Shown: positions 7,112-16,095, counted from the stretch's first letter. The stretch is 64,000 nt of DNA from Spinactinospora alkalitolerans (GCF_013408795.1 NZ_JACCCC010000001.1:5952001-6016000); one strand, 5' to 3'. Numbers and translations are program-made. The notes: generated by a model not told the origin, from the sequence alone.

Positions 7112-7380
7112 GGTGGTGCTCGGCCGGCACGCTCGCCGGGTTCGTGCTCGCCTCGCTGAACCTGCTCTACCGCGTCCTCGACCCGTTCGTGATGGCGCTG
7201 TACTCGGTTCCGAAGGTCGCACTCGCGCCGCTGTTCATCGTGTGGTTCGGCATCGGCATGCACATGAAGGTGCTGCTCGCCGCAGCGACCGTGTCCTTCC
7301 TGGTCTTCCTCAACACCGCCGCGGGGGTCCGCGAGGTCGACCGCGGGCTGATCGACGCGGCGACGGACTCAGCGCTGGTG
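7112..7380 (+). pseudogene. Fragment of a NitT/TauT-type ABC transporter permease
   Basis: The frame reads GTLAGFVLASLNLLYRVLDP, then ALYSVPKVALAPLFIVWFGIG and LVFLNTAAGVREVDRGLIDAA, the central part of an SsuC/TauC-like permease including the EAA-type region. The N-terminal membrane helices and the C-terminal third are missing and there is no start signal. It is joined at about 7385-7398 to a fragment of the cognate binding protein in another frame, so this is a deletion remnant of a whole transporter locus. Confidence 0.7.
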
Positions 7381-7397
7381 AACCTGGGCAGCGCGCG

Positions 7398-7619
7398 CTG
7401 GACGGCGTCCACGGCGACCCGGAGCGGTCGAGGGCGCTGCTCGGGATCTACAAGGACACCGATCCGAAGGCGCTGGACGCGCTGGTCCCGATCCTCGGCG
7501 CGGAGATGCCGGCCTCCCCGGAGGTGCGGCGCGGCCCCTACGAGACGGCGATGGCGTTCCAGTTGGACAGCGGGCTGGTCAGGAAGCCCACGGACTTCTC
7601 CGCGATCACCGCCGTCTGA
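7398..7619 (+). pseudogene. C-terminal fragment of a NitT/TauT-type substrate-binding protein
   Basis: About 73 residues end at TGA 7617-7619; recognisable parts are YKDTDPKALDALVPILGAEM and VRRGPYETAMAFQLDSG. These match the C-terminal end of ABC substrate-binding proteins of the NMT1/SsuA type. The N-terminal signal sequence and ligand lobes are absent. Together with the adjoining permease fragment it shows the remains of an operon collapsed by deletion. Confidence 0.65.
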
Positions 7620-7766
7620 CGGCGGACGCGCGGGGCGGTCGACCAGGTGCCGTCCCGCCCCGCCCCGTCACCGCCTTCGACGCGATCTGTCTTTGATCGG
7701 GGCTCACCCGGGTAGCCGACGTCCCGATGGGGAAGAGAAGAGAGGCGCGGAAGAAGGCGAACAGCG

Positions 7767-8927
7767 ATGCCGGAGCGCGGCAGCGGAACCGATGACGACC
7801 GGAAGACCGTGGTGGGGCTGCTGGCCGACCCCGGTCTGCCCACCAAGGTCGCCGAAGGGCTGGTCCGCGAGCTGCCGGATCGGCTGTCCCAGAGGGTCGG
7901 AGGCCGCGTCTCCTGGGAGGTCCGCGTCGTCTCCGAGGCGCTCGCCCTCGACGAGCACGACTCCATCCCCTTCCTTGAGATCGCCCGCGAAAGGAGGCCG
8001 CGGGAAGGCTGGGACCTGATGGTCTGCATGACCGACCTGCCCAGACGCGTCGGCACGCTGCCGGTCCTCGCCGACCTCAGCAGGGTCCACAGGGCGGCGC
8101 TGGTCTCGCTGCCCGCCGTCGGGTGGGTCCGACTGCGCTCGCGCGCCGGCGAGACGATCGTGCACCTGATCGCCGAGATGACCGACGCGGCGGGCCGGCG
8201 CCCCCGCAGCATGTGGCGCCGACCGAGCGAGCTGGTCTCCCCCGTGCGCTCCTTCTCCTCCGGGGAGGACTGCGTCGACGCCTACCTGGCGCTGTCCGGG
8301 GTGCGCGGCCGGGTCCGGCTGCTGTTCGGCATGGTGCGGGACAACCGCCCATGGCGGCTCGTCCTCAATCTGAACAGCGCGATCGCCACGGCCGCGGGCA
8401 CCGGCGCCTTCGGCGTGTTCTACTCCACGATCTGGAGCATGGCCGGCGCGCTGAGTCCGCTGCGGTTGGCGCTGATCAGCCTCATCTCGGTGGGCGTGAT
8501 GAGTGCCTGGATCATCCTCCACAACGGACTGTGGGAGCATCCGACCGGACCGGGGGCGCGCCACCGTGCGGTTCTCTACAACGCCGCGACCCTCATCACC
8601 ATCGTTCTCGGCGTGGCGTGCATGTACGTCGTACTGTACGGGGTCCTGCTGACGCTGGCCCTGGTGGTGATCGCCGCGACGATCCTGGAGTCGGTCCTCG
8701 GGCATCCGGTCGGTCCACTGGACTACGCGGTCCTGGCGTGGCTGGCGAGTTCCCTGGGGACGGTCGCCGGCGCCCTCGGTTCGGGGCTGGAGGACGAGGA
8801 GACCGTCCGCGAGGCGACCTTCAGCAGGCGGGAGCGGGAGCGCCGCGCCAAGAAACGCGAGAAGGAGGAGAAGAACGAGGCCGCCGACCGCCCCCCGGAC
8901 AGCACCGGGACTCAGCGGGGTCCATGA
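7767..8927 (+). CDS. Membrane protein of unknown function
   Basis: The 386-residue protein has a soluble N-terminal half of about 200 residues and then four hydrophobic segments (about 205-330), including TLITIVLGVACMYVVLYGVL and LLTLALVVIAATILESVLG. The C-terminus is highly charged (FSRRERERRAKKREKEEKNE). The N-terminal part (TVVGLLADPGLPTKVAEGLV) recurs in unnamed actinobacterial membrane proteins; function is not known to me. The 3' end overlaps the convergent F420-family gene by 16 bases. Confidence 0.65.
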   Translation: MPERGSGTDDDRKTVVGLLADPGLPTKVAEGLVRELPDRLSQRVGGRVSWEVRVVSEALALDEHDSIPFLEIARERRPREGWDLMVCMTDLPRRVGTLPVLADLSRVHRAALVSLPAVGWVRLRSRAGETIVHLIAEMTDAAGRRPRSMWRRPSELVSPVRSFSSGEDCVDAYLALSGVRGRVRLLFGMVRDNRPWRLVLNLNSAIATAAGTGAFGVFYSTIWSMAGALSPLRLALISLISVGVMSAWIILHNGLWEHPTGPGARHRAVLYNAATLITIVLGVACMYVVLYGVLLTLALVVIAATILESVLGHPVGPLDYAVLAWLASSLGTVAGALGSGLEDEETVREATFSRRERERRAKKREKEEKNEAADRPPDSTGTQRGP

Positions 8928-9337
8928 GCGGACCAGCCCGACCATCGGGTGACCCGGACCAGGATCACCGGGCCCCGCGGCGGGTCGGCGCGGTACTGGG
9001 GGTAGCGGGCGCACAGCCGGGTCAGGGCCGCGTCGAACAGCGGGCCGTCGTGGTGGATGTCGGCCTCGCCGTCGGCCCGCACCCACCAGAGGTCGGCCCA
9101 GTCCTCCCCGTACTCGTCGGCCAGCAGGCAGACCCTGGGGTCGGCCTCGATGTTGGCCAGCCGTTTGAGGCTGCGGGTGGTCTTGGGCTTGTTGTCGACG
9201 GCGATGGCCACCGTGTCGCCGTCGAGGGCGAAGGCGACCGGCACCAGGTGCGGCCTGCCGTCGGCGGCGACGGTGGCCAGGCGGGCCACCCGGCTGCGGC
9301 CGAACCGCCGGCGGGCCTGTTCGGGGCTCCAGCGCAT
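8912..9337 (-). CDS. PPOX-class F420-dependent oxidoreductase family protein
   Basis: The 141-residue protein starts MRWSPEQARRRFGRSRVARL; this start is chosen over one 16 codons upstream because it matches the usual family N-terminus. The split-barrel FMN/F420-binding fold is indicated by ATVAADGRPHLVPVAFALDG, VAIAVDNKPKTTRSLKRLAN and the end GPVILVRVTRWSGWSAH, as in the TIGR03668 group. These cytoplasmic proteins bind deazaflavin F420 or flavin and reduce largely unknown substrates. It stands alone and converges with the membrane protein gene. Confidence 0.8.
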   Translation of the reverse strand: MRWSPEQARRRFGRSRVARLATVAADGRPHLVPVAFALDGDTVAIAVDNKPKTTRSLKRLANIEADPRVCLLADEYGEDWADLWWVRADGEADIHHDGPLFDAALTRLCARYPQYRADPPRGPVILVRVTRWSGWSAHGPR

Positions 9338-9459
9338 GCCTCCAGCCTCGCACGGCGGCCGGTATCCGCTCCGCTCCCCCGCCAAACCTCTGCAGAGAAC
9401 TTCGTCCGGGGTCGGCCCCGGCGCTTGCCGGGACCGCCGCGCGCCCGCACGTTGGAGGC

Positions 9460-9771
9460 ATGGGCGTCGCGGACACCGACCACGCAGTCATGGACGAGCC
9501 GGCCCGGCCCTGGTGGGTGCGGTTGTCGCGCTGGCTGAACGGCACGCGGGTCTGCGCGGTCGGTGACTGCATCGAGCTCACCGATCCCGACTGCGGCCAC
9601 TGCGCGTCGCACATCCGCGAACTGCGCGCGCGGCTCGGCGGGCGCGGCTGCGCCGAACCCCGGTGCGTGGAGCCCCGATGCGACGGCGACCCGCTGTGCC
9701 CCCGGCATCGCGAGGCCGCGCTCATCGACGCCTGCGTGGCATCGGTTCCGGACGGGCGCTGGAACGTGTGA
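9460..9771 (+). CDS. Cysteine-rich small protein of unknown function
   Basis: The 103-residue protein has nine cysteines in pairs and clusters (CAVGDC, DCGHC, CAEPRC, EPRCDGDPLCPRH), which suggests two metal-binding knuckles. No family is recognised. ATG 9460 is used; an internal ATG at 9490 (MDEPARPWWV) is an alternative. It faces away from the F420-family gene, from which it is separated by 122 bases that presumably hold divergent promoters. Confidence 0.5.
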   Translation: MGVADTDHAVMDEPARPWWVRLSRWLNGTRVCAVGDCIELTDPDCGHCASHIRELRARLGGRGCAEPRCVEPRCDGDPLCPRHREAALIDACVASVPDGRWNV

Positions 9772-9937
9772 CCGCGGCGACACGCCCCGCACCACAGGCG
9801 ATCTCACATTTCGGCAAACCCGGAAACCCGAGTTTCCGTCATCACTCATTTGGCCTTCTCGGCCGTCCTGAAACCGATATGGTTCCTTCGGCGATTGCCG
9901 AAGATTCCCTGCGACACACAGCGAGAGAGGCGTGTCC

Positions 9938-10429
9938 GTGACCGAGAGGGTCCGCCTGGTCTGCCCATTGGGACGCAAGCACGCGGAGCTGTGGGGCGGT
10001 GCCGCTGTCGCCGCGCTCGGGCTCGTCGTCGCCGCGCTCGCCCCCACCCACTGGACCGGGCTCGTCCCGGGGATCGTCCTCGTCATCGGCGGGGCGGGCC
10101 TGGCCTGGCACGGCTCCCGCTTCCGCGCGCCGGTGCTGGAGGTCGACTCCGGTGAGTTCCGCTACACGCGGGGCCGCTACGTGGTGCGGATCCCCTTCAG
10201 CGACATCGGCTCCTACTACGTGCTGCCCGGCCGCACCCGCTCGCTCGGGCTGTGCGACGCGGCCGGACGCCCCCGCATCTTCCCCTCCGTCGAGGGACGG
10301 CGGGCGACCCGGCCCTACCTGCCGCTCACCGGTCTGGTCTCCCCGGCGCGGATCGACTCGTTCATGAGCACCGCGGGCATCCCGCCCAGGGACCGGTCGC
10401 TGACCTCCGGCGGCGGGGCGGCGTCCTGA
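9938..10429 (+). CDS. Small membrane protein with two helices and a PH-like domain
   Basis: The 163-residue protein starts at GTG 9938, with AGAGAGG seven bases before it (a GTG at 9932 is too close). Two hydrophobic segments (WGGAAVAALGLVVAALA and LVPGIVLVIGGAGLAW) lead into a beta-rich soluble part (VLEVDSGEFRYTRGRYVVRI, then FSDIGSYYVLP) that looks like a bacterial PH-like domain. Function is unknown. It is separated from the betaine transporter by a strong bidirectional terminator. Confidence 0.6.
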   Translation: MTERVRLVCPLGRKHAELWGGAAVAALGLVVAALAPTHWTGLVPGIVLVIGGAGLAWHGSRFRAPVLEVDSGEFRYTRGRYVVRIPFSDIGSYYVLPGRTRSLGLCDAAGRPRIFPSVEGRRATRPYLPLTGLVSPARIDSFMSTAGIPPRDRSLTSGGGAAS

Positions 10430-10443
10430 CCTCCCCGGCGCGC

Positions 10444-10486
10444 ACGGCGATGGGCCGCACTCCGGACGAGTGCGGCCCATCGCCGT
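10444..10486. terminator. Bidirectional terminator, perfect 19-bp stem
   Basis: The stem at 10444-10462 pairs with 10468-10486 without mismatch over a 5-base loop (CGGAC). It lies exactly between the convergent genes ending at 10429 and 10530. Confidence 0.85.
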
Positions 10487-10529
10487 CTCTTCGCCGACCG
10501 GGGACCGGCCGCGGAAGGGTCCTGGAGTC

Positions 10530-11465
10530 CTAGAACTCCAGGCCCTCGGCGTCGTCGCCCATGACCTCCTGCAGGAACTCCGGGTTGTCCGCCAGCCAGA
10601 CGCGGGCGCCCTCCTCCGGGTTGTCCGCGTGCTCGTTGATGGTGAGCTCCTCGAGCTCACCGAGCTGCTCGTCGTTCATCGTGAAGTTCTGCAGCCACCC
10701 GTTGAACTCGGCGAAGTCCTCGCCGAAGCCTTCGCGGCCGACGGCGTGGATCTGCTCGCCCTCGCCCATCGCGCCCTCGGGGTCCTCCAGGTCCTTCAGG
10801 TCGTAGTCGGAGTAGGCGATGTGCGGCCGCCACAGGGTGACGACGATCGGCCGCTCCTCGGCGACGGCGCTGTCGAGCTCGGCCAGCATCGCCGACGTGG
10901 AGGACTCGACGAGCTCGTACTCCTCCAGGCCGTAGGCGGGGACCGCCTCTTCCTTGGTGGTGCGCACCAGGCCCGAGCCGGACTCGATGCCCACGATCTC
11001 GCCGCCGAACTCGTCGGCCTTGCCCACGAGGTCCTCGATGGAGTCGACGTCCTCCACGTAGGAGGGGACGGTCAGCTCCAGCGTGGCGTTGTCGTACCAG
11101 ACGCCGACGTCCTCGACCTGCTCCCCGTACTCCTCCCAGTAGTCGCCGTGGGTGTCGGGGAGCCAGGTGTCCATGAACAGGTCGATGTCGCCCTGGGCCA
11201 TCCCCTGGTACAGGGGCGCGACGTCGACGTTCTCGACGGTGACCTCGTAGCCCTTCTCCTCCAGGATCACCTTCCACATGTTGGTGACCGCGATGCCCTC
11301 CTCCCAGGGGATGAGGCCGATGCTGATCTCCTTGGGCCCCTCTCCCTCCTCGGGGCCGGTCGCGACGCCGCCTTCGCCGCCGCCGCAGGCGGTGGCCAGC
11401 AGGGCCAGGGAGGCCAGCCCGGCGCCCAGGCCGAGCAGACGGGAGTTGCGCTTCATCGATCGCAC
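10530..11465 (-). CDS. Glycine betaine/proline-type ABC transporter substrate-binding lipoprotein
   Basis: The 311-residue lipoprotein has a basic N-region, a hydrophobic stretch and lipobox LATA-C (Cys27), then a small acidic linker. The mature part resembles OpuAC/ProX: ISIGLIPWEEGIAVTNMWKV at the start, GDIDLFMDTWLPDTHGDYWE for the ligand lobe and a late TLWRPHIAYSDYDLK. Trp/Tyr residues of this kind form the cation cage that binds quaternary amines. GTG 11465 is chosen because AGGAAGG lies eight bases before it; an ATG at 11456 is possible. It follows the ATPase and permease in one leftward operon. Role: osmoprotectant uptake. Confidence 0.85.
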   Translation of the reverse strand: MRSMKRNSRLLGLGAGLASLALLATACGGGEGGVATGPEEGEGPKEISIGLIPWEEGIAVTNMWKVILEEKGYEVTVENVDVAPLYQGMAQGDIDLFMDTWLPDTHGDYWEEYGEQVEDVGVWYDNATLELTVPSYVEDVDSIEDLVGKADEFGGEIVGIESGSGLVRTTKEEAVPAYGLEEYELVESSTSAMLAELDSAVAEERPIVVTLWRPHIAYSDYDLKDLEDPEGAMGEGEQIHAVGREGFGEDFAEFNGWLQNFTMNDEQLGELEELTINEHADNPEEGARVWLADNPEFLQEVMGDDAEGLEF

Positions 11466-11566
11466 GTGTCTTTCCTTCCTCTGTGTGGGGTGAAGCGAGA
11501 ACACGGCGGAGCGGGCCCGCGTTCTCGTCGGGGGCCGGCCGCCCTCCCGGACGGACCCCCGGGGGA

Positions 11567-12823
11567 TCAGCCGGCCGCGGTTCGCTGCGCCCTGGCCGCC
11601 GGGGAGTATCGGGTGATGGCTCCGGTCAGGCGGTCGAGGAAGATGGCCAGGATCACCACGGCGATACCGCCCTCGAAGCCGAGCGGCATGTCGCTGCGGG
11701 CGATGCCCGTGTACACGGTGTTGCCGAGGCCGCCGGCGCCGACCATGCCGGAGATGACGACCATGGACAGGCTGAGCATGATCACCTGGTTGATGCCGGC
11801 CATGATGGTGGACAGCGCCAGCGGGAGCTGGATGCGCCGCAGGATCTGCAGCTCCGGGGCGCCGAACGCCTCACCGGCCTCCACGAGCTCCTTGTCCACC
11901 TGCCGGATGCCCAGCTCGGTCAGCCGGACGCCGGGGGGCATCGCGAAGATCACCGTGGCGATCACACCGGGGACCTGGCCGATCCCGAAGAAGAAGATCG
12001 CCGGGATCAGGTAGACGAACGCGGGCAGGGTCTGCATGAAGTCGAGGAGCGGCTTGAGGACCCCGCTGACCCGGTTGCTGTAGGCGGCCAGCACGCCGAT
12101 CGGGACGGCGATGACGACCGCGATGAGGGTGGCGACCAGGATCAGCGCGAGGCTGCTCATGGCCTCCGTCCACTTGTCCATGCTGATGATCAGCAGGAAG
12201 CCGAGCAGGCTGAACACGGCGAGCCGCCATCCGGCGACCACCCAGGCCAGGCCGGCGAGCAGCAGCACGGTGATCAGGTCGATCTGCATGCCGACGATGA
12301 AGTGCAGCACCAGGGCGGCGAGCAGGGCCGCCACCGAGCCGATGCAGATGTAGCGCTGCCGGGGCTCGCGCGTGACCACGAAGCTCCCGATCACCAGCGC
12401 GGCCAGCAGCAGGATCGCGAGGACCAGCGGCGGATACACGTACTCGGCGCCGAACAGGGTGATGGCCCACACGAACAGCGCCGGCGGCATGGACTGGATG
12501 GCCAGGGCGACGCCGCCGAAGGCCAGCTCCACGGCGTAGAGCACCAGGAAGGCCGCCCACATGACTCCGGCGAGGCGCGTCCACTTCCGGCGCAGCAGTC
12601 CCGCCGTCACCACGCTCGCGGCGATCACGGTGAGCAGTGCGGCCGGGGGTTCGGTGAACAGCTCCGACAGCGTCTCGACGCTGACGCCGATGATGCTGCC
12701 GATGAGGTCGAAGACGGGGCCGAGGTTGGCGCGCAGCCAGTTGATCGCGTTCTCGAACCACACGCCGACGGGGATGCGCGGCACGCTCACGGAGCGGACC
12801 GAATCGAGTGCGTACACGGTCAT
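11567..12823 (-). CDS. Glycine betaine/proline ABC transporter permease
   Basis: The 418-residue inner-membrane permease has about ten hydrophobic segments. The C-terminal half is the binding-protein-dependent transport domain (ALILVATLIAVVIAVPIGVL), with the EAA loop region GIRQVDKELVEAGEAFGAPE that contacts the ATPase. The N-terminal extension with extra helices (from LFTEPPAALLTVIAASVV) is like ProW. It starts at the last base of the ATPase stop (TGATG), so translation is coupled. With the ATPase and the binding protein it forms a betaine/proline-type importer. Confidence 0.88.
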   Translation of the reverse strand: MTVYALDSVRSVSVPRIPVGVWFENAINWLRANLGPVFDLIGSIIGVSVETLSELFTEPPAALLTVIAASVVTAGLLRRKWTRLAGVMWAAFLVLYAVELAFGGVALAIQSMPPALFVWAITLFGAEYVYPPLVLAILLLAALVIGSFVVTREPRQRYICIGSVAALLAALVLHFIVGMQIDLITVLLLAGLAWVVAGWRLAVFSLLGFLLIISMDKWTEAMSSLALILVATLIAVVIAVPIGVLAAYSNRVSGVLKPLLDFMQTLPAFVYLIPAIFFFGIGQVPGVIATVIFAMPPGVRLTELGIRQVDKELVEAGEAFGAPELQILRRIQLPLALSTIMAGINQVIMLSLSMVVISGMVGAGGLGNTVYTGIARSDMPLGFEGGIAVVILAIFLDRLTGAITRYSPAARAQRTAAG

Positions 12824-14127
12824 CAGCGCTGTCCCCCTTCGTCATCGGCGGTTTCCCGGACGGCGGCGACCGGTTCCGGCGGTCGCCCGCCGGTGTCCGC
12901 CCGCTGCCCCTGCGGCTCCTCCGGCTCCCCCGCCCCGTCGGCGGCCTCCGTACCGCCGGGGGCCAGCGCCGCGAGCAGCGTCACCCGGGGGATCACGCCG
13001 ACCAGGCGCCCCTCGTCGTCCACGACGGCCAGCGGGTACGGGCTCTCGGCGGCCTGCCCGAACAGGTCGGCGACGGCGGTGTCGGGGTGCACGCGCTCGA
13101 TCTCGGTGTCGACGAGGCCGTCGAGCGCCTTGGCCCCCGTGCGGACCGCCTCACCGATCACCCCTTCGCGCACCGCGCCGACCAGCCGGCGGTTGCGGTG
13201 CACGACGAACGCCGAGACGGTCTGGTTCTCGCGCATCGTGCGCAGGGCCGTCCTCGGCCCGTGGCCGGGGTCGATCACCGGGATCGGCGGCTCCATCACC
13301 GAGGAGGCGGTGAGCACGCGGGTCCGGTCGACGTCCTCGACGAACTGGGCCACGTAGTCGTTGGCGGGGTCGTTGAGGATCTCCTCCGCGGTGCCGATCT
13401 GGGCCACCCGGCCGTCGCGCAGCACGCAGATGCGGTCGCCCAGGCGCATCGCCTCGTTGAGGTCGTGGGTGATGAAGATGATCGTCTTGCCGAGGGTGGC
13501 CTGCAGCTCCAGCAGCTGCGACTGCATGTCGCGGCGGATGAGCGGGTCCAGGGCGCTGAACGCCTCGTCCATCAGGATGATGTCGGTGTCGGCCGCCAGC
13601 GCCCTGGCCAGTCCGACGCGCTGCTGCATGCCGCCGGAGAGCTGCTGCGGGACGTGGTCCCCCCAGCCTTCGAGGCCGACCAGCTCCAGGGCCTGCGCCG
13701 CCTTCTCCCTGCGCTCCTCCCGCGGGACGCCGCGGACCTCCAGTCCGTAGGCCGCGTTCTCCAGGACCGTGCGGTGCGGGAACAGCGCGAAGTGCTGGAA
13801 GACCATGCTGACCTTCTTGCTGCGCAGGGTGCGCAGGTCACGGGAGGACAGCTCGGTGATGTCGGTGCCGTCGATCTCGACCGCGCCGGCGGTCGGTTCG
13901 AGGAGGCCGTTGAGCATGCGGATCAGGGTCGACTTCCCCGACCCGGACAGCCCCATGACGACGAAGATCTCCCCCGCCTTGACCTCGAAGGACACGTCGA
14001 TGACGGCGGCCGTGACGTTCAGGTGCCCGATCTCGCCGCGGTGCCGGCCGTCGGAGAGCAGTTCGACCGCTCTGGTGGCGCGTTTCCCGAACACCTTGTA
14101 AAGCCTGTCTGCGCGTACTGCTGGCAC
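12823..14127 (-). CDS. Glycine betaine/proline ABC transporter ATP-binding protein with CBS pair
   Basis: The 434-residue ATPase has Walker A GLSGSGKS at residues 59-66, signature LSGGMQ at 163-168 and Walker B ILMDE at 184-188. The segment after about residue 260 holds two CBS-like repeats (FVVHRNRRLVGAVREGVIGE and LAVVDDEGRLVGVIPRVTLL). In ProV/OpuA ATPases such CBS pairs sense ionic strength or c-di-AMP and gate transport. The start is GTG or ATG-equivalent at 14127 after GAGGAGACC. It is the first gene of the three-gene operon; putative CRP-like sites lie about 330 bases upstream. Confidence 0.9.
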   Translation of the reverse strand: MPAVRADRLYKVFGKRATRAVELLSDGRHRGEIGHLNVTAAVIDVSFEVKAGEIFVVMGLSGSGKSTLIRMLNGLLEPTAGAVEIDGTDITELSSRDLRTLRSKKVSMVFQHFALFPHRTVLENAAYGLEVRGVPREERREKAAQALELVGLEGWGDHVPQQLSGGMQQRVGLARALAADTDIILMDEAFSALDPLIRRDMQSQLLELQATLGKTIIFITHDLNEAMRLGDRICVLRDGRVAQIGTAEEILNDPANDYVAQFVEDVDRTRVLTASSVMEPPIPVIDPGHGPRTALRTMRENQTVSAFVVHRNRRLVGAVREGVIGEAVRTGAKALDGLVDTEIERVHPDTAVADLFGQAAESPYPLAVVDDEGRLVGVIPRVTLLAALAPGGTEAADGAGEPEEPQGQRADTGGRPPEPVAAVRETADDEGGQR

Positions 14128-14623
14128 GGTCTCCTCTTCGCTTCCTCAGCCGCTGGAAGCGGCGGCCCGCCCGGACCGGCGTCACTCCCCCGCCCCACTT
14201 CCGCGGCGCGCGTACGGTGGTGCATGCGCGTGGCGACCGCTAGCGGAGTACCTTCCTTAAAGGCGCGAGGGGACCCCGCGGGTGTCCGTGCCAACAGTGC
14301 TGTCCACGCCCGTTTTGAGTCGATAGATCACCATACAGACGAAGATCTTGGTTTTCCTGAGAGTGCGTCACGGCGAAATAACGCGTTTAGGACGCGCGGA
14401 CCCCAAATCCCAACCTCGGGATGCAAAACCGACGGCAAAAAGCAAGATTTAGTGATTTAGGTCACACAGATCGAAACTGTGATCTATGCCACTAAATATG
14501 GGTTTCGCCTGCTCAGATTGGTTACCCAGCGATTTTCGGCGTGTTGCCACTGTGATTGGAGTCGACCGGCGTGGCTCATTGCGGCCAAGCCACTCCCCGG
14601 ACTCGTCGCATACAGTCGTAAGG
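14128..14623. other. Intergenic region between betaine transporter and rhomboid gene, AT-rich core
   Basis: About 500 bases hold no gene. The first part is GC-rich leader of the transporter operon. From about 14290 to 14560 the base composition drops sharply for this genome, with A-runs at 14426-14450, and contains the CRP-like palindromes listed separately. An apparent -10 (TACAGT, 14611-14616) lies seven bases before the GTG of the rhomboid gene, which suggests a leaderless transcript. Confidence 0.6.
14451..14493. promoter_or_regulatory. Two CRP/FNR-like palindromic sites
   Basis: AGTGATTTAGGTCACA (14451-14466) fits the TGTGA-N6-TCACA consensus of actinobacterial CRP with one change. TGTGATCTATGCCACT (14478-14493) is a weaker copy. 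The two sites together form a longer imperfect inverted repeat from TTTAGTG to CACTAAA. They lie between the divergent transporter operon and rhomboid gene, so either could be controlled. Confidence 0.5.
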
Positions 14624-15235
14624 GTGACGCAGTCTCGGATAAGCGCCATCGTGGTCGTCGCGGCCGTCACGGCCGTGATGTGGATCCTCGAGATCTTCGA
14701 CCACCTCGCAGGAAACGCACTGGACGGCTTCGGCATCTACCCATGGTCGATCGACCGGCTCGGCCACGTGTTCACCGCGCCGTTCCTGCACTTCGGCTTC
14801 GACCATCTGATCGCCAACACCATCCCGATGCTGGTGCTCGGCGCGCTGGTGGCCTTCAGCGGCCTGGGCCGCTTCATCGGCGCCTCACTGATCATCGTCA
14901 TCGTGAGCGGCATGGGCGTGTGGCTGACCTCCCCGCCCGGCAGCGTCACGCTCGGGGCCAGCGGCCTGATCTTCGGCTACTTCGGCTTCCTGGTGCTGCG
15001 CGGCATCATCGAACGCAAGACGGTCGACATCGTCATCATGATCTGCGTGGTCATCTTCTACGGGACCATGATCTTCGGGGTGCTGCCCCAGCAGTCCGGC
15101 GTGTCCTGGCAGGCCCACCTGTTCGGGTTCCTCGGCGGCCTGTTCGCCGCCTACGTGCTGCCCACCCGGACCAGGCCCGCGCGGGTCACCGGGGGCTACG
15201 GTTCACGGGGATCCTACGGCTCCTACGGGTACTGA
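14624..15235 (+). CDS. Rhomboid-family intramembrane serine protease
   Basis: The 203-residue membrane protein has six hydrophobic segments. The rhomboid catalytic dyad is present: Ser113 in LGASGLIFGYFG and His165 in SWQAHLFGFLGG, and the HFGFDHLIANT motif (His56, His61, Asn65) matches the conserved His-x4-His-x3-Asn region. Rhomboids cut membrane proteins within or next to a helix; the substrate here is unknown. GTG 14624 is chosen because the family begins just before the first helix and an apparent -10 lies seven bases upstream; a longer frame from 14486 would run through the promoter. Confidence 0.82.
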   Translation: MTQSRISAIVVVAAVTAVMWILEIFDHLAGNALDGFGIYPWSIDRLGHVFTAPFLHFGFDHLIANTIPMLVLGALVAFSGLGRFIGASLIIVIVSGMGVWLTSPPGSVTLGASGLIFGYFGFLVLRGIIERKTVDIVIMICVVIFYGTMIFGVLPQQSGVSWQAHLFGFLGGLFAAYVLPTRTRPARVTGGYGSRGSYGSYGY

Positions 15236-15268
15236 TCCGTCCGGACCCGGGCGTGCGCCGGCCCGGTC

Positions 15269-15844
15269 TCAGACCTCGGTGCGGGAGAAGCTGCGGTAGG
15301 AGCGCGAGGGGGTCGGTCCGCGCTGGTTCTGGTAGCGCGACCCGTACTGGGGCGAGCCGTAGGGGTGCTCGGCCGGCGAGGTGAGCCGGAACATGCACAA
15401 CTGCCCGACCTTCATGCCGGGGAACAGCTTGATGGGCAGGGTCGCGACGTTGGACAGCTCCAGCGTGACGTGGCCGGAGAACCCGGGGTCGATGAACCCG
15501 GCGGTGGAGTGGGTGAGCAGCCCGAGCCGGCCCAGCGAGCTCTTGCCCTCCAGCCTGCTGGCGATGTCGTCGGGGAGCGTGACGACCTCGTGGGTGGAGG
15601 CCAGGACGAACTCGCCCGGATGCAGTATGAACGGCTCGTCGCCGTCGGGCTCGACCAGCCGGGTGAGGTCGGGCTGCTCCACCGAGGGGTCGATGTGCGG
15701 GTACTTGTGGTTCTCGAACACACGGAAGTACCGGTCGAGCCGGACGTCGATGCTCGACGGCTGGACGAGCCCGGGTTCGTAGGGATCGATCCTGACCCGG
15801 CCGGACTCGATTTCGGACCTGATGTCACGATCAGAGAGCAGCAC
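15269..15844 (-). CDS. dcd: dCTP deaminase
   Basis: The 191-residue protein equals the usual length of the family. It starts [20 protein letters not shown] from GTG 15844. Characteristic segments are [10 protein letters not shown] (substrate loop), [40 protein letters not shown] with the catalytic Glu region, and the C-terminal [12 protein letters not shown]. It deaminates dCTP to dUTP (some homologues go on to dUMP) and supplies thymidylate precursors in the cytoplasm. It is convergent with the rhomboid gene and divergent from tRNA-Gly. A longer frame from 16090 runs through the tRNA and is rejected. Confidence 0.95.
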   Translation of the reverse strand: MLLSDRDIRSEIESGRVRIDPYEPGLVQPSSIDVRLDRYFRVFENHKYPHIDPSVEQPDLTRLVEPDGDEPFILHPGEFVLASTHEVVTLPDDIASRLEGKSSLGRLGLLTHSTAGFIDPGFSGHVTLELSNVATLPIKLFPGMKVGQLCMFRLTSPAEHPYGSPQYGSRYQNQRGPTPSRSYRSFSRTEV

Positions 15845-16024
15845 GTTCCAGAACTTACCTGTTGACCTGGACCGCGCCGCACCGAACGTCGAACAGAGGC
15901 GGCATGCGGACCACGGGGAGGACGAGGGGAGGACGCGGCGACACCGTCCGAGCCCGAGTTGCCCGCCCCGCGCGGATCTCAGGTACGATAACCTTCGATG
16001 CGAGCCGGGAAACCGCTCCTCATC

Positions 16025-16095
16025 GCGGATGTAGTTCAATGGTAGAACTTCAGCTTCCCAAGCTGATAACGCGGGTTCGATTCCCGTCATCCGCT
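16025..16095 (+). tRNA. tRNA-Gly(CCC)
   Basis: The acceptor stem GCGGATG pairs with CATCCGC, followed by discriminator T. The D arm is GTTCAATGGTAGAAC, the anticodon loop is TTCCCAA within stem TCAGC/GCTGA (anticodon CCC), and the T arm is GCGGG-TTCGATT-CCCGT. CCA is not encoded. Its 3' half from position 16053 onward is the attachment site of the adjoining integrative element, which recreates an intact tRNA after integration. Confidence 0.95.

Noticed and set aside
14128-14290. c-di-AMP or other riboswitch upstream of the betaine transporter
   Set aside because: I could not match the conserved core of a known class in the leader by eye.
15845-16090. N-terminal extension of dcd to 16090
   Set aside because: It would run antisense through tRNA-Gly, and the family starts at LLSDRDI.
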